A DNA stretch of 64,000 bases from Mycobacterium europaeum (GTDB lineage: Bacteria > Actinomycetota > Actinomycetes > Mycobacteriales > Mycobacteriaceae), in NCBI RefSeq assembly GCF_002102155.1, contig NZ_LQOU01000020.1, positions 62,001 through 126,000 of the forward strand, read 5' to 3'. The position numbers and the translations under genes were made by a program. Positions 34,075-43,682 of this stretch are shown piece by piece (the stretch's first letter is position 1; each line of letters begins with the position of its first letter). Under the pieces are notes generated by a model, which searched no databases, had not been told where the DNA came from, and saw nothing but the letters and a program-made list of their open reading frames with translations.

Positions 34075-35655
34075 GTGGTGTTACTCGACGGCACAGCAAG
34101 TCACCCCCGGGAGTTGCTGGGCAACAAGGGCCACGGCATCGAGGTGATGCGCCGGCACGACCTGCCGGTGCCGCCCGCGTTCTGCATCACCACCGAGGTG
34201 GGCCTGCGCTACCTCGCCGATCCCCGGGCGGCGATGGACGCGATCTGGGACGACGTCCTCGACCGGATCGGCTGGCTGGAGGCACACACCTCGCGCACGT
34301 TCGGCCGCGGCCCGCGCCCCTTGCTGGTCAGCGTGCGCTCGGGGGCCACCCAATCGATGCCGGGCATGATGGACACGATCTTGGACCTCGGCATGAACGA
34401 CGACGTCGAGCAGGCGCTGACCGCCGCCGGCGCCGCCGCGTTCGCGCGGGACACCCGCCGGCGGTTCGAGGGCATGTACCGGCGCATCGTCGGGATCGAC
34501 GCGCGCCGGCCGGTGCCCGCCGACCCGTACACGCAGCTACGCGCCGGCATCGAGGCGGTGTTCGCCTCGTGGAACTCGCCGCGCGCGGTCGCCTACCGCG
34601 CCCATTCCGGCGGCGACGATCGCAGCGGCACCGCGGTCGTCGTCCAGGCGATGGTATTCGGCAATATCGGCCCCGATTCCGGTGCGGGGGTTCTCATTTC
34701 GCGTAACCCCATCACGGGCGACAACGCGCCGTTCGGCGAATGGCTGCCCGGCGGGCAGGGCGACGACGTGGTCTCGGGTTCGGTGGACGTGGAACCGATC
34801 ACCGCGCTGCGCGACGAGCAGCCGGCCGTCTACGACGAGTTGATGGACGCCGCCCGCAGGTTGGAGCGACTCGGCTCCGACGTTCAAGAGATCGAGTTCA
34901 CCGTCGAGCACGGCAAGCTGTGGCTGCTGCAGACACGCGACGCGGAGCGGTCGGCGCAGGCCGCGGTGCGACTGGCGCTACAGCTACGGCATGAGGGACT
35001 CATCGACGACGCCGAGACGTTGCGCCGGGTGACCCCCGCCCACGTGCGGACGCTGCTGCAGCCCGCCCTGCAGCCCGAAATACGTTTGGCCGCAAAGCTC
35101 TTGGCCAAGGGCTTACCGGCCTGCCCGGGGGTGGCGTCGGGCAAGGCATACACCGACGTCGACGAGGCGCTCGATGCGGCGGACCGCGGCGAGTCGGTGA
35201 TCCTGGTCCGCGACCACACCAGGCCGGAGGACGTCTCCGGCATGCTGGCCGCCCAGGGCATCGTCACCGAAGTCGGCGGCGCCGCCAGCCACGCGGCGGT
35301 GGTCAGTCGCGAGCTCGGACGGGTGGCCGTGGTCGGGTGCGGCCACGGAGTCGCCGCGTCGCTGGCCGGCAAGTTGATCACCGTCGACGGCGCCGAAGGC
35401 GAAGTGCGCGCGGGCAATCTGAGCCTGTCCGCATGGTCGGAAAGCGACACGCCCGAACTGCGGGAGCTGGCCGACATCGCACGGCGGATCAGCCCGCTGC
35501 GCGCCCACACCTCCGGTGACCACCTGCGACTGGAAGACGCCACCGAGGCCACGGTGGCCTCCGCCATGAACGACGGGCACACCGACGTCGTCTCGGGCAC
35601 CCCGCTGATCGTCATGCTGACCGCGCTGCGCCTGGCGAGCGGGACCACCTCATGA
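34075..35655 (+). CDS. ppdK: Pyruvate phosphate dikinase, short form (N-terminal and phosphohistidine domains only)
   Basis: A 526-aa protein with the ATP-binding PPDK N domain (LLGNKGHGIEVMRRHDLPVPPAF, LLVSVRSGATQSMPGMMDTILDLG) and the swivelling phosphohistidine domain with GGAASHAAVVSRELG. The C-terminal TIM barrel that binds pyruvate/PEP in the roughly 880-aa enzyme is missing, as in Rv1127c. A stand-alone activity must therefore use a partner or do something else. The start is uncertain: GTG 34075 is conservative, TTG 33970 adds 35 unremarkable residues. The stop overlaps the next gene (ATGA). Confidence 0.85.
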   Translation: MVLLDGTASHPRELLGNKGHGIEVMRRHDLPVPPAFCITTEVGLRYLADPRAAMDAIWDDVLDRIGWLEAHTSRTFGRGPRPLLVSVRSGATQSMPGMMDTILDLGMNDDVEQALTAAGAAAFARDTRRRFEGMYRRIVGIDARRPVPADPYTQLRAGIEAVFASWNSPRAVAYRAHSGGDDRSGTAVVVQAMVFGNIGPDSGAGVLISRNPITGDNAPFGEWLPGGQGDDVVSGSVDVEPITALRDEQPAVYDELMDAARRLERLGSDVQEIEFTVEHGKLWLLQTRDAERSAQAAVRLALQLRHEGLIDDAETLRRVTPAHVRTLLQPALQPEIRLAAKLLAKGLPACPGVASGKAYTDVDEALDAADRGESVILVRDHTRPEDVSGMLAAQGIVTEVGGAASHAAVVSRELGRVAVVGCGHGVAASLAGKLITVDGAEGEVRAGNLSLSAWSESDTPELRELADIARRISPLRAHTSGDHLRLEDATEATVASAMNDGHTDVVSGTPLIVMLTALRLASGTTS

Positions 35656-36266
35656 CCGAATTAGCGGTGCTGCAGGCGGTTCGGCTGAAGGGCCGGGTGC
35701 GTCCCGCCGACCTGGCCGCGACCTTGGACGCCGAGCTCGCCCAGGTGACGGGCGTCGTCGAGGAGCTCACCGCGGCGGGCCTGCTGGCCGACGGCGCGAC
35801 GCTGCGGATCACCGCCGCCGGTCGGGACCGCCTCGCGTCACTGCTCGACGAGGAACGCCGGGGCGCCGACCGGGCCGCGCTGGCGGCCGCCTACGCGGAC
35901 TTTCGCTCCGTCAACGCCGATTTGAAATCGGTGGTCACGGATTGGCAGCTCAGGGGTGGCCCGCAGGGCGCCCCCAACCCGCACGACGACGCGGAGTACG
36001 ACGCCGCGGTCCTGGCCCGGCTCGACGATGTGCACGCGCGGGTCCTGCCGATCGTCGATGCGGCCGCGGCCCAGCTGCCGCGGTTGGCCGGCTACGCAAC
36101 GAAACTGGCTGCGGCGCTGGCGAAAGCGCACGACGGCGATACCGCCTGGCTGACCAGGCCGCTCATCGACTCCTACCACACCGTGTGGTTCGAGCTGCAC
36201 GAGGAGCTGATCTCCGCCGTGGGCCTGACGCGGGAGGAAGCGGCCAGGTCCGGCGACGCGCATTAG
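35652..36266 (+). CDS. Conserved hypothetical protein with N-terminal winged-helix segment (Rv1126c-like)
   Basis: A 204-aa protein whose first 65 residues look like a winged helix (AVLQAVRLKGRVRPADLAAT, VVEELTAAGLLADG), followed by a helical domain with NPHDDAEYDAAVLARLDDVH and TVWFELHEELI. It is translationally coupled to the short ppdK, as Rv1126c is to Rv1127c, suggesting a joint function such as control or completion of the dikinase. Function not known. Confidence 0.82.
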   Translation: MTELAVLQAVRLKGRVRPADLAATLDAELAQVTGVVEELTAAGLLADGATLRITAAGRDRLASLLDEERRGADRAALAAAYADFRSVNADLKSVVTDWQLRGGPQGAPNPHDDAEYDAAVLARLDDVHARVLPIVDAAAAQLPRLAGYATKLAAALAKAHDGDTAWLTRPLIDSYHTVWFELHEELISAVGLTREEAARSGDAH

Positions 36267-37508
36267 TCACAGCGCCGCGTCCAGTAGCCTCACGTAGGCG
36301 TCGATGTCGGGAACGGCCGACTCGGCCGCATGCACGCTGATCGCGATGGTGTCGCCGACGCCGTGCACGCCGTGCGTCAGGCCCATCACCGGCGACAAGG
36401 CCGGGTAGCCGGCCGTCAGCACCACCCGGGCGCCTCCGAAGCCAAGGTCGGCCGCGCCGCGGTGCACGCTGGACACCACGGTGTTGCCGGAAACCTGCGT
36501 CGGCCGGGTGTCGGCGTCGAACTGGGCTATGCCCCAACGCAAGAGCGGCGCGGGCACGCCCGCGAATGCCCGGTCGGCGTAGCGCGTGGCCGGATGCGCG
36601 AAGCGACGCCGCCCATTGGCCAGCTCCGCCGCGATCCGCTCGGCGCGTGCGTCCGGTCCCAGCTTCGGGTACAGCCCGACCGCGATGTTGCCGAAGTGGT
36701 TATTCGCATACGCCACACCGGGTTTGGCCATGGGAACCTCGGCGCCCAGCGTATCGACGACGTCGCCGAGCAGGTCGGACAGCGCGGTGGAGACCGCGCT
36801 CAGCACGCCCACGGTGACCGTGGGACCGCGCAACTCCCCGCGGCGTCGCACCAGCGTGCGCACCGAGCGGACCGGCCCGGGACGCGCGTTGGTCGGCAGC
36901 AGGGGGCGGGTACCGGGCCCGGGGTTCAGGAGCCCGGCACGGGTGTCGCGCTGCAGCTTTCGGTGGGCGCGGGCCGCCTGGGCCGCTCGCCACGGCAAAA
37001 ACCCGCTCCGCAGCCGTCGCACCGCGGGCACGGGAGCGGGCCGGCCGAACAGCCAGGCCGCCATCGCCGACGCCCGCGCCCCGTCGGCCAGCGCGTGTGC
37101 GACCTGCATGACCGCCACGCTGCCCGACCCGGTCACGCCGGGGATGCCCCGCACCGGGGTGAAGAAGTGCAGCCGCCAGGGTGCGCGGCGGGCGTCGAGC
37201 GGGTTGTCGGCGAGCGCGACGACGGCCGCCAGGCACCCGGCCCACGTCTGGTCGTCAAGGTCGTGGCGGATCACCCGCTCGGGCGTGACGGTCGCCGGCA
37301 CCCACTGCGGGTAGGCCAACCATCCGCGCTCTCGCACCCGCGTCGTCAGCTCCGGGCAGGCGTTGGCCCGACGGCAGACCTGCTCGACGGCGGCTTCGTA
37401 GTCCGCCGGTTCGCCGTCGAATGCGTACAGCAGGAACTGGTCGCCGGGGATCTTGGCCGACATCCAATAGAACTGCGCATCGACGGCGGCCATCCGCTGC
37501 GCGGTCAT
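36267..37508 (-). CDS. WS/DGAT-like acyltransferase family protein (Rv1125-like)
   Basis: A 413-aa protein of wax ester synthase/diacylglycerol acyltransferase type. The catalytic HHxxxDG motif appears as AHALADG (near residue 138), keeping the second His, Asp and Gly but not the first His. The C-terminal GVSNIPGP-like signature of true WS/DGATs is replaced by TQVSGNTVVSSVH. Activity may be altered. Its ATG immediately follows the stop of the epoxide-hydrolase-like gene, forming an operon. Confidence 0.78.
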   Translation of the reverse strand: MTAQRMAAVDAQFYWMSAKIPGDQFLLYAFDGEPADYEAAVEQVCRRANACPELTTRVRERGWLAYPQWVPATVTPERVIRHDLDDQTWAGCLAAVVALADNPLDARRAPWRLHFFTPVRGIPGVTGSGSVAVMQVAHALADGARASAMAAWLFGRPAPVPAVRRLRSGFLPWRAAQAARAHRKLQRDTRAGLLNPGPGTRPLLPTNARPGPVRSVRTLVRRRGELRGPTVTVGVLSAVSTALSDLLGDVVDTLGAEVPMAKPGVAYANNHFGNIAVGLYPKLGPDARAERIAAELANGRRRFAHPATRYADRAFAGVPAPLLRWGIAQFDADTRPTQVSGNTVVSSVHRGAADLGFGGARVVLTAGYPALSPVMGLTHGVHGVGDTIAISVHAAESAVPDIDAYVRLLDAAL

Positions 37509-38414
37509 TCAGCCGGGAGAGCCGATGAACCCGAGCATCAGGTCGGCGACCTTGTCGGGCTGTTCGAGCTGCAGGAAGTGCCCCGCGTGCTCGACGATGG
37601 CCACCTCGCTGCCCGGCGGCAACACCTTCTCCGCCCAGCGGGCGAAAGCCGGTGTCATGCAGCCGTCGTCACGGCCATGCAGGTACAGGCACGGCCACAC
37701 GGGCTCCTGGGTCCAGAGCTCGTTGAGTTCGGCGTACTGCGCGGGCGGCCGGGTGTTGCGGATCGTGGCACGGTAGGGGCCCAGCGCCGCCCGCCAGCTC
37801 TCCGGTGTCCCGATCGCCGCGTCGACGTGGCGCAGGTCCTCGTCGGCGCGGTACCCCGGCGACCACCGCCGCCACAGCAGCGGCAACACCCAGGACGCGG
37901 AATGCTCCGGCAGCCAGGGCAATTGGAAGTACATGATGTACCAGCTGCGCAGCAATTGACGCGCCAGGTGGGCGGCCAGTCGCCCCCGCTCGGCGGCGCC
38001 GGCCTTGCGACGGAAGGACGCCGAGGGCGGCACCGACATGATCACCGCTTTGGTGAACGGGCTGTCGGGCATGGCGGCCAGTCCGGTGGTGGCGATCGCC
38101 CCCCAGTCGTGGCCGATCACGACGTCGCGGTCGGTGCCGCCCGCCGCCGAGCGCGCCCGCAGGGCGTCGTCCATCATCGCGCCGACGTGGTAACTGCCGT
38201 CGGCGGGAATCGACGACGGCGCGTACCCGCGCATGAAGGGCGCCACCACCCGCCATCCCGCCCCGACGAGCCGCGGAGCGATCTTGCGAAATCCGTAGGG
38301 GGTGTCGGGGAAGCCGTGCAGGCACAAGGCGATGGGGGCATCGCGTGGCCCCCAGGTGAGTGCCTTGAGGTCCCCAGCCGGGCTGGGCACGTCGATCCAG
38401 CCTGGTTCACCCAT
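37509..38414 (-). CDS. ephC: Alpha/beta hydrolase, epoxide-hydrolase-like (EphC-like)
   Basis: A 301-aa alpha/beta hydrolase. The oxyanion motif is HGFPDTPYG (about residue 34) and the nucleophile an aspartate in GHDWGAIA (about residue 103), the hallmark of epoxide or haloalkane hydrolases rather than esterases. The general-base His is in EHAGHFLQLEQP. Position matches Rv1124 (ephC). The start ATG at 38414 follows no strong ribosome site. Substrate unproven. Confidence 0.85.
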   Translation of the reverse strand: MGEPGWIDVPSPAGDLKALTWGPRDAPIALCLHGFPDTPYGFRKIAPRLVGAGWRVVAPFMRGYAPSSIPADGSYHVGAMMDDALRARSAAGGTDRDVVIGHDWGAIATTGLAAMPDSPFTKAVIMSVPPSASFRRKAGAAERGRLAAHLARQLLRSWYIMYFQLPWLPEHSASWVLPLLWRRWSPGYRADEDLRHVDAAIGTPESWRAALGPYRATIRNTRPPAQYAELNELWTQEPVWPCLYLHGRDDGCMTPAFARWAEKVLPPGSEVAIVEHAGHFLQLEQPDKVADLMLGFIGSPG

Positions 38415-38525
38415 ATTGACTCCCTGCTCGGCGCGTCCGCACGGACCAACCTAACGCGTACGGCCCCAAGACGCACCGACCGCATGCCACAAGCGGTCAG
38501 ATTGCCGCTGCGGCAGGGAGTTTCG

Positions 38526-38999
38526 CTATACCCGCGCGGCGGCTTCGTCCAACTCGGCGATGACGATCTTTCGCATGCCATACATCGCCTGGGTGGCCGC
38601 CGCGGCGCGGGCCCGATCGGGGTCGCCGACGAGCTCGTAGAGCCGGTCCGGGATGATCTGCCAGCTCAGGCCGAACCGGTCTTTGCACCAGCCGCATTGC
38701 GACTCCTCGCCGCCGTCGGTCAACCGCTCCCAGTAGTAGTCGACCTCGTCCTGGTCCCTGCAGTGGATGGTGAAGGACACCGCTTCGTCGAACTGGAAGT
38801 GCGGGCCGCCGTTGATCCCGATGAACCGGGTCCCGTCCAGCACGAAACTGCCGGACAGCACCGTGCCCGGTTCGCCGGGTCCGGCCTCCGTGGTCCGGTT
38901 GAAGCCCTCGATGTGCGAGTTCGGGAAGATCGAGGTGTAGAACCTCGCCGCCTCCTCCAAGTCGTGGTCGAACCACAACGACGGGGTGATCGATGGCAT
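38526..38999 (-). CDS. VOC family protein (PhnB-like)
   Basis: A 157-aa vicinal-oxygen-chelate protein: PSLWFDHDLEEAARFYTSIFPNS at the N terminus and FGLSWQIIP near residue 115 are typical of the PhnB/3-demethylubiquinone-methyltransferase-like group. TAGGAGG supports the ATG at 38999; an upstream GTG is not needed. Isolated single gene; function unknown. Confidence 0.85.
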   Translation of the reverse strand: MPSITPSLWFDHDLEEAARFYTSIFPNSHIEGFNRTTEAGPGEPGTVLSGSFVLDGTRFIGINGGPHFQFDEAVSFTIHCRDQDEVDYYWERLTDGGEESQCGWCKDRFGLSWQIIPDRLYELVGDPDRARAAAATQAMYGMRKIVIAELDEAAARV

Positions 39000-39132
39000 G
39001 GGCCGCGGCCTCCTAATCGGCTCGGTTGATCGCGTTGGTGTTGTCACTGGATAGACCGCATCGGACGCCGAAACTCACCGCGCCGTCGACCCGCGGAAAG
39101 GTGCTTGGACGCCCTATGTAACGTCAGGTCGC

Positions 39133-39996
39133 ATGAGCGCCGTCAGTAGCGTCCCTCGGACGGTTGAGTATTCCGGGGCCGGCGGGATCACCCTGGTTGC
39201 CGACGAATGGAATGGCGGGACCGGCGGCGCGGGCCGGCCCAGCGTCCTGATGCTGCACGGCGGCGGCCAGAACCGGCATTCCTGGAAGAACACCGGCCAA
39301 ACCCTCGCCGACGAGGGCCTGCACGTCGTGGCGCTCGACAGCCGCGGCCACGGCGACAGCGATCGCGCGCCCAACGCCGACTACGACGTCGAGACCCTGA
39401 CGGCCGACGTCCTGCAGGTGATCGCCGCGATCGGCAGGCCGGTGATGATCATCGGGGCGAGCATGGGCGGGTTGACCGGCATCCTCGCCGCCCACCGGGC
39501 GGGGCCGGCGGAGGTGACCCGACTGGTTCTCGTCGACGTGGTGCCCCGATTCGAGAAGGGCGGCAGCGCCCGCATCCGCGATTTCATGATCAGCGGGCTC
39601 GACGGTTTCGACTCGCTGGAGGAGGCCGCCGACGCGGTGGCCGCCTACCTCCCGTACCGGGACAAGCCGCGCAGCCCCGAGGGGCTGAAGAAGAACCTGC
39701 GCCTGCGCGACGGCCGCTGGTACTGGCACTGGGACCCGGCGTTCATGACCAAGCCCGGGGACGATCCGGAGCTGCGCACCGAGAAGTTCGAGCAGGCCGC
39801 CAAGCACCTGTCGATTCCCGTGCTGTTGATCCGCGGGAAGTTGTCCGACGTCGTCAGCCCCGAAGGTGTCCGGCATTTCCTGGCCAGCGTTCCGCGCGCG
39901 GAGTTCGTCGAACTGCCCAAAGCCGGGCACACCGCGGCCGGTGACGACAACGACGCGTTCAGCGACGCGGTGGTGAAGTTCGTCAAACGCCACTAG
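39133..39996 (+). CDS. bpoB: Alpha/beta hydrolase (BpoB-like)
   Basis: A 287-aa alpha/beta hydrolase with nucleophile Ser in IGASMGGLTG (about residue 114), oxyanion segment LHGGGQNRHSW, Asp in LVDVV or LSDVVSPEGV, and His in AGHTAAGDD. Named bpoB in M. tuberculosis (Rv1123c) as a non-heme bromoperoxidase, but such proteins are generally esterases. It ends 8 bases before a tandem palindromic repeat. Confidence 0.85.
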   Translation: MSAVSSVPRTVEYSGAGGITLVADEWNGGTGGAGRPSVLMLHGGGQNRHSWKNTGQTLADEGLHVVALDSRGHGDSDRAPNADYDVETLTADVLQVIAAIGRPVMIIGASMGGLTGILAAHRAGPAEVTRLVLVDVVPRFEKGGSARIRDFMISGLDGFDSLEEAADAVAAYLPYRDKPRSPEGLKKNLRLRDGRWYWHWDPAFMTKPGDDPELRTEKFEQAAKHLSIPVLLIRGKLSDVVSPEGVRHFLASVPRAEFVELPKAGHTAAGDDNDAFSDAVVKFVKRH

Positions 39997-40003
39997 GTCG
40001 ACG

Positions 40004-40128
40004 GTGGCGACCCGCTTCGCCCGGCTCGGCCGCGCTCGCGATCGCCACTGATCCCGACGGTGGCGACCCGCTTCGCCCGGCTCGGCCGCGCTCGCGATCG
40101 CCACTGATCCCGGTGGTGGCGACCCTAG
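40004..40128. repeat. Tandem 56-bp palindromic repeat between convergent bpoB and gnd2
   Basis: Two near-identical 56-bp units start at 40004 and 40060, with a partial third from 40116. Each begins with a 45-bp palindrome whose ends are GTGGCGA and TCGCCAC, then a short linker ACTGATCCC. The third copy runs into the gnd2 stop codon. It is the same element as at 5850-5968, here in a tidier tandem form, again in a 3'-3' gap. Confidence 0.9.
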
Positions 40129-41147
40129 TTCGCGGGCTTCTCGGCGTGCCCGCCGAACTGCTTGCGCATCGCCGAGAGCGCCTTGTTGGCGAAGTCGTCG
40201 AGGGAACGCGAGGCGAACCGGGACTGCAACGCGGTCGTCAGCACCGGTGACGGGACGCCCTCGTCGATCGCCGCGATGGCGGTCCAGCGGCCCTCCCCGG
40301 AGTCCGAGACCCGTCCGGAGAACTCCTTGAGGTCGGGCGAGTCGTGCAGCGCGATCGCGGTCAGATCCAGCAGCCACGAACCGATGACGCTGCCCCGCCG
40401 CCACACCTCGGCGACATCGGGGATGTCGAAGTCGTATTGATAGAACTCCGGATTCGACAGCGGCGCCGTTTCGGCGTCACCCTCCTGCACGTGCTTGCCG
40501 ATGTCGGCGTTGCGCAGGATGTTGAGCCCCTCGGCGAGCGAGGCCATCATTCCGTACTCGATGCCGTTGTGCACCATCTTGACGAAGTGCCCGGCGCCCG
40601 ATGGCCCGCAGTGCAGGTAGCCCTTCTCCGCTTGCCCGACCTCACCGTCGCGGCCCGGCGTGCGGGGGGCGGCGTCCACGCCAGGAGCGACGCTGGCGAA
40701 GATCGGCTCGGCGCGTTCGAAGGCCTCGTCGTGGCCGCCGATCATCAGGCAGTAGCCGCGTTCGCGGCCCCACACGCCGCCGCTGGTGCCGCAGTCGAGT
40801 AGATGGATTCCTTTGTCCGACAGGGTCTTTGCGTGGCTGATGTCGTCGCGGTAGTACGAGTTGCCGCCGTCGATGACGATGTCGCCGGGCTCCAGCGTCT
40901 TGGCCAGCTGCTCGATGACCCCCGTCGTGATGGTCCCGGCGGGCACCATCACCCAGACGACCCGGGGAGCGGTCAGCTTCTCGGCGAGCTCTTTCACCGA
41001 CGACACTCCGGTGGTCCGCTCCTCCCCCGCCATCGCCTTGACCGCGTCGGGGTTGTGGTCGTAGACCACGCATTCGTGTCCGTCCTTGGCGACGCGGCGG
41101 ACGATGTTGGCGCCCATCCGGCCGAGGCCGATCATCCCGAGCTGCAT
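40125..41147 (-). CDS. gnd2: 6-phosphogluconate dehydrogenase, decarboxylating
   Basis: A 340-aa short-type 6PGDH converting 6-phosphogluconate to ribulose 5-phosphate with NAD(P)H. N-terminal cofactor motif GLGRMG, substrate blocks DGGNSYYRDD, GTSGGVWG and the catalytic Lys/Asn in GAGHFVKMVHNGIEYG. Length equals Rv1122. It lies 15 bases behind zwf1, so both oxidative pentose-phosphate enzymes are co-expressed. Confidence 0.95.
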   Translation of the reverse strand: MQLGMIGLGRMGANIVRRVAKDGHECVVYDHNPDAVKAMAGEERTTGVSSVKELAEKLTAPRVVWVMVPAGTITTGVIEQLAKTLEPGDIVIDGGNSYYRDDISHAKTLSDKGIHLLDCGTSGGVWGRERGYCLMIGGHDEAFERAEPIFASVAPGVDAAPRTPGRDGEVGQAEKGYLHCGPSGAGHFVKMVHNGIEYGMMASLAEGLNILRNADIGKHVQEGDAETAPLSNPEFYQYDFDIPDVAEVWRRGSVIGSWLLDLTAIALHDSPDLKEFSGRVSDSGEGRWTAIAAIDEGVPSPVLTTALQSRFASRSLDDFANKALSAMRKQFGGHAEKPAN

Positions 41148-41162
41148 CTCTTCCTGTTCTCC

Positions 41163-42590
41163 TTACTGTGACGACGTCTGCTTGGGCAGCCACGGCTCCT
41201 GCCAACTGCGGTGACCGTGCAGCAGCGACTGCGCGGCCTCGGGCCCCCAGGAACCCGGATCGTAATGATGGATCCGGCCCGGCCGGTCCAGCACGGGCTG
41301 CACGATCCGCCACGTCTCCTCGATGGCGTCCTCCCGGGCGAACAGCTGACGGTCCCCGGTGAGCGCGGCGTACAGCAGCCGCTCGTAGGGCCGCACGGGC
41401 TCGCCGAGATCCTCGGCGAACGAGGAGTCCAGGTGGACGTCGTGCCAGTGGTCGCCGGCTTGGGCGGACATCTGCAGCCGCATCCCCGGATCGGGGTCGA
41501 TGCGCAGCACGATCTGGTTGGGTTCGGGCGGCCGGCGGTTGGGCAGGAACGAGAACCCCGGAACGTGGTGGAGGAACATCCGGACCTCGGTGACCTTCTC
41601 CGGCAGTGCCTTGCCGGCGCGCAGGAAGATCGGCACGCCGGCCCAGCGCCAGTTGTCGATCTCGGTCCGCAGCGCGATATAGGTCTCGGTTTGCGAATCC
41701 CTGGCCACCCCGCCGACGTCGGTGTAGCCGCGGTACTGGCCCCGCACGCAGCGCTCAGGATCAAGCGCCGGCATCGCCCGGAACACCTCGGCCTTCTTGT
41801 CGTTCAGGTCATCGGCGCTGGGGCCGACGGGCGGCTCCATCGCGACCAGCGCGAGCACCTGCAGCAGATGGTTTTGCACGACGTCGCGCAGCGCGCCCAC
41901 GGCGTCGTAGAACTTGCCGCGGTCCTCGATACCGAAATCCTCGGCCATGGTGATGTGGATTTCGGAGATGCTGTCGCGGTCCCACAGCTTGGCCAGGGCG
42001 TTGTTCGCGAAGCGCAGGTACTGCAGTTCCTCGACGGGCTGCTTGCCCAGGAAGTGGTCGACCCGCAGGATCTGGTCCTCGTCGAGCACCGCGCGCAACC
42101 GGGCGTTGAGGTCGCGCGCCGAGGCCAAGTCGTGGCCGAACGGCTTTTCCACGGCGACGCGTGCGCACTCCAAGAGGTCGGCCTTGGCGAGGTTTTCGAC
42201 GATCGGCGCAAACAGCGACGGCGGCATCTCCAGGTAGTACAGCGGCCGGCAATCCGGGCCTATCTCCTTGGCGAGCCGGCCGTAGAGCTCGTCGTCGGTG
42301 ACGTCGCCGTGCAGATACGACAGCCGGTCCGCGAGCCGGCCGAACACCGCGTCGTCGAACTTCTCGCCCGACGCCTTGATGGCCTCGCGGGCCCGATCGA
42401 CCAGCTTCTCGAGGGGGATGTCGTCGCTGGCCACGCCGATGATCGGGACGTCCAGCAAGTCGCGCGCTTCGAGGCGGTACAGGGCGCGGTAGGTCATCTT
42501 GCGCGCGAGGTCGCCGGTGATGCCGAATATCACCAGCTTGTTCGAGGAATTCTCACCGCCATCGGCCAAGTCCGCACCTCCGAAAGTCAT
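41163..42590 (-). CDS. zwf1: Glucose-6-phosphate 1-dehydrogenase
   Basis: A 475-aa G6PDH. Cofactor motif [11 protein letters not shown] (residues about 21-31), catalytic [13 protein letters not shown] (about 170), substrate Lys in VEKPFG. First gene of the zwf1-gnd2 operon; equals Rv1121. It supplies NADPH and 6-phosphogluconolactone. No opcA or coenzyme-F420 variant nearby. ATG at 42590 agrees with family length. Confidence 0.95.
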   Translation of the reverse strand: MTFGGADLADGGENSSNKLVIFGITGDLARKMTYRALYRLEARDLLDVPIIGVASDDIPLEKLVDRAREAIKASGEKFDDAVFGRLADRLSYLHGDVTDDELYGRLAKEIGPDCRPLYYLEMPPSLFAPIVENLAKADLLECARVAVEKPFGHDLASARDLNARLRAVLDEDQILRVDHFLGKQPVEELQYLRFANNALAKLWDRDSISEIHITMAEDFGIEDRGKFYDAVGALRDVVQNHLLQVLALVAMEPPVGPSADDLNDKKAEVFRAMPALDPERCVRGQYRGYTDVGGVARDSQTETYIALRTEIDNWRWAGVPIFLRAGKALPEKVTEVRMFLHHVPGFSFLPNRRPPEPNQIVLRIDPDPGMRLQMSAQAGDHWHDVHLDSSFAEDLGEPVRPYERLLYAALTGDRQLFAREDAIEETWRIVQPVLDRPGRIHHYDPGSWGPEAAQSLLHGHRSWQEPWLPKQTSSQ

Positions 42591-42696
42591 CCGTTTGGCT
42601 ATAGAGACTCACTACCCGCGGCGGTCGGACCTAACACTAGACACCGCGCACAGGCCCGACAACCTCGAGCCGCCACGGCCTTGGCAGGATGCTTGC

Positions 42697-43521
42697 GTGG
42701 GTGATGCGCTGCATGTCACGGTCTACGTCCTGGCCGGCGTCGCCGCGATCGAGGCCGTCGCCCTCGCCGTGCTGGCGCGGCTGCTCGTGCGCAGCCGCCA
42801 GGAGATCGACGAATTGCGGCACCGGACCGACACCCGCAATCAGCTGCTGTCGGGCGGGCGCGAGGCCGTCAAGAGGGTGTGGAACACGGCAAACCTGCTG
42901 CGCAAGGAGGGCTTCGGCGCCGCCGTCCGCAGTTCGATCGAAGACCTCGCCGACTGGGCGGAGGTGGAGCGACCCGACCTGGCGCGCGTCACGCCCGACG
43001 GCCGGGTGGTGATCCTGTTCTCCGACATCGAGGAATCCACCGCCCTCAACGAACGCATCGGCGACCGGGCCTGGGTCAAGCTCATCGCGGCGCACGACAA
43101 ACTCGTGTCCGACCTCGTGCAGCGGAGGTCCGGGCACGTGGTGAAGAGCCAGGGTGACGGCTTCATGATCGCCTTCGCCCGCGCCGACCAGGCGGTGCGG
43201 TGTGGCATCGACCTGCAGCGCGCGCTACACAAGAACGCAAAACGCAAGCGGCACGAAGAGATTCGGGTGCGAATCGGCATCCACATGGGCCGCTCGGTGC
43301 GCCGCGGAGACGATCTGTTCGGCCGCAACGTCGCGATGGCGGCGCGGGTGGCGGCGCAGGCCACGGGCGGCGAGATCCTGGTGAGTCAACCGGTGCGAGA
43401 CGCCCTGTCCGACTGCGACGACATCCACTTCGACGGCGGGCGCGACGCCGAGCTCAAGGGCTTTTCGGGCAGCTACCGGTTGTTCGCGGTCGAGGCCCCG
43501 GCCGATCCCGATCGCGACTGA
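42697..43521 (+). CDS. Class III adenylate/guanylate cyclase with single N-terminal membrane helix
   Basis: A 274-aa protein with one membrane segment ([23 protein letters not shown], residues about 6-28) and a cyclase domain: metal-binding Asp in [13 protein letters not shown] and [11 protein letters not shown], and the transition-state Asn/Arg in [13 protein letters not shown]. The GTG at 42697 has AGGA seven bases upstream. The locus corresponds to Rv1119c-Rv1120c, which in M. tuberculosis look like remnants of a cyclase; here the gene is whole. Product nucleotide cannot be told for certain. Confidence 0.85.
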   Translation: MGDALHVTVYVLAGVAAIEAVALAVLARLLVRSRQEIDELRHRTDTRNQLLSGGREAVKRVWNTANLLRKEGFGAAVRSSIEDLADWAEVERPDLARVTPDGRVVILFSDIEESTALNERIGDRAWVKLIAAHDKLVSDLVQRRSGHVVKSQGDGFMIAFARADQAVRCGIDLQRALHKNAKRKRHEEIRVRIGIHMGRSVRRGDDLFGRNVAMAARVAAQATGGEILVSQPVRDALSDCDDIHFDGGRDAELKGFSGSYRLFAVEAPADPDRD

Positions 43522-43682
43522 AAGCCGTCCTCGTCGTACTCGGCCAGCCGCTGATGCAGGCGGGACCGGACCTCGTCGGCCGTGTACGCGCGTCGTTTCC
43601 GTTCGTCGCGAACCACCAGCGCGCCCCCGGCGACGACACCGGCGACGCCGGCCAGCCCTAGCCACTTCCACACACTGCGCAT
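43473..43682 (-). CDS. Small single-pass membrane protein
   Basis: A 69-aa protein: one helix ([18 protein letters not shown]) then a basic DERKRR and [19 protein letters not shown]. It overlaps the 3' end of the cyclase gene by 49 bases on the opposite strand. The pattern looks like a genuine conserved small protein, but I do not recognise a function. ATG 43682 or GTG 43688 are both possible. Confidence 0.62.
   Translation of the reverse strand: MRSVWKWLGLAGVAGVVAGGALVVRDERKRRAYTADEVRSRLHQRLAEYDEDGFQSRSGSAGASTANNR

Noticed and set aside
36330..39029. An 899-codon plus-strand open frame
   Set aside because: It runs antisense to the WS/DGAT, epoxide-hydrolase and VOC genes, all of which have conserved motifs; composition is typical of a shadow.
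40004..40128. CRISPR array
   Set aside because: Repeats are 45-bp palindromes in direct tandem with near-identical linkers, not unique spacers, and there are no cas genes.
41211..42704. A 497-codon plus-strand frame opposite zwf1
   Set aside because: Antisense shadow of a clear glucose-6-phosphate dehydrogenase.
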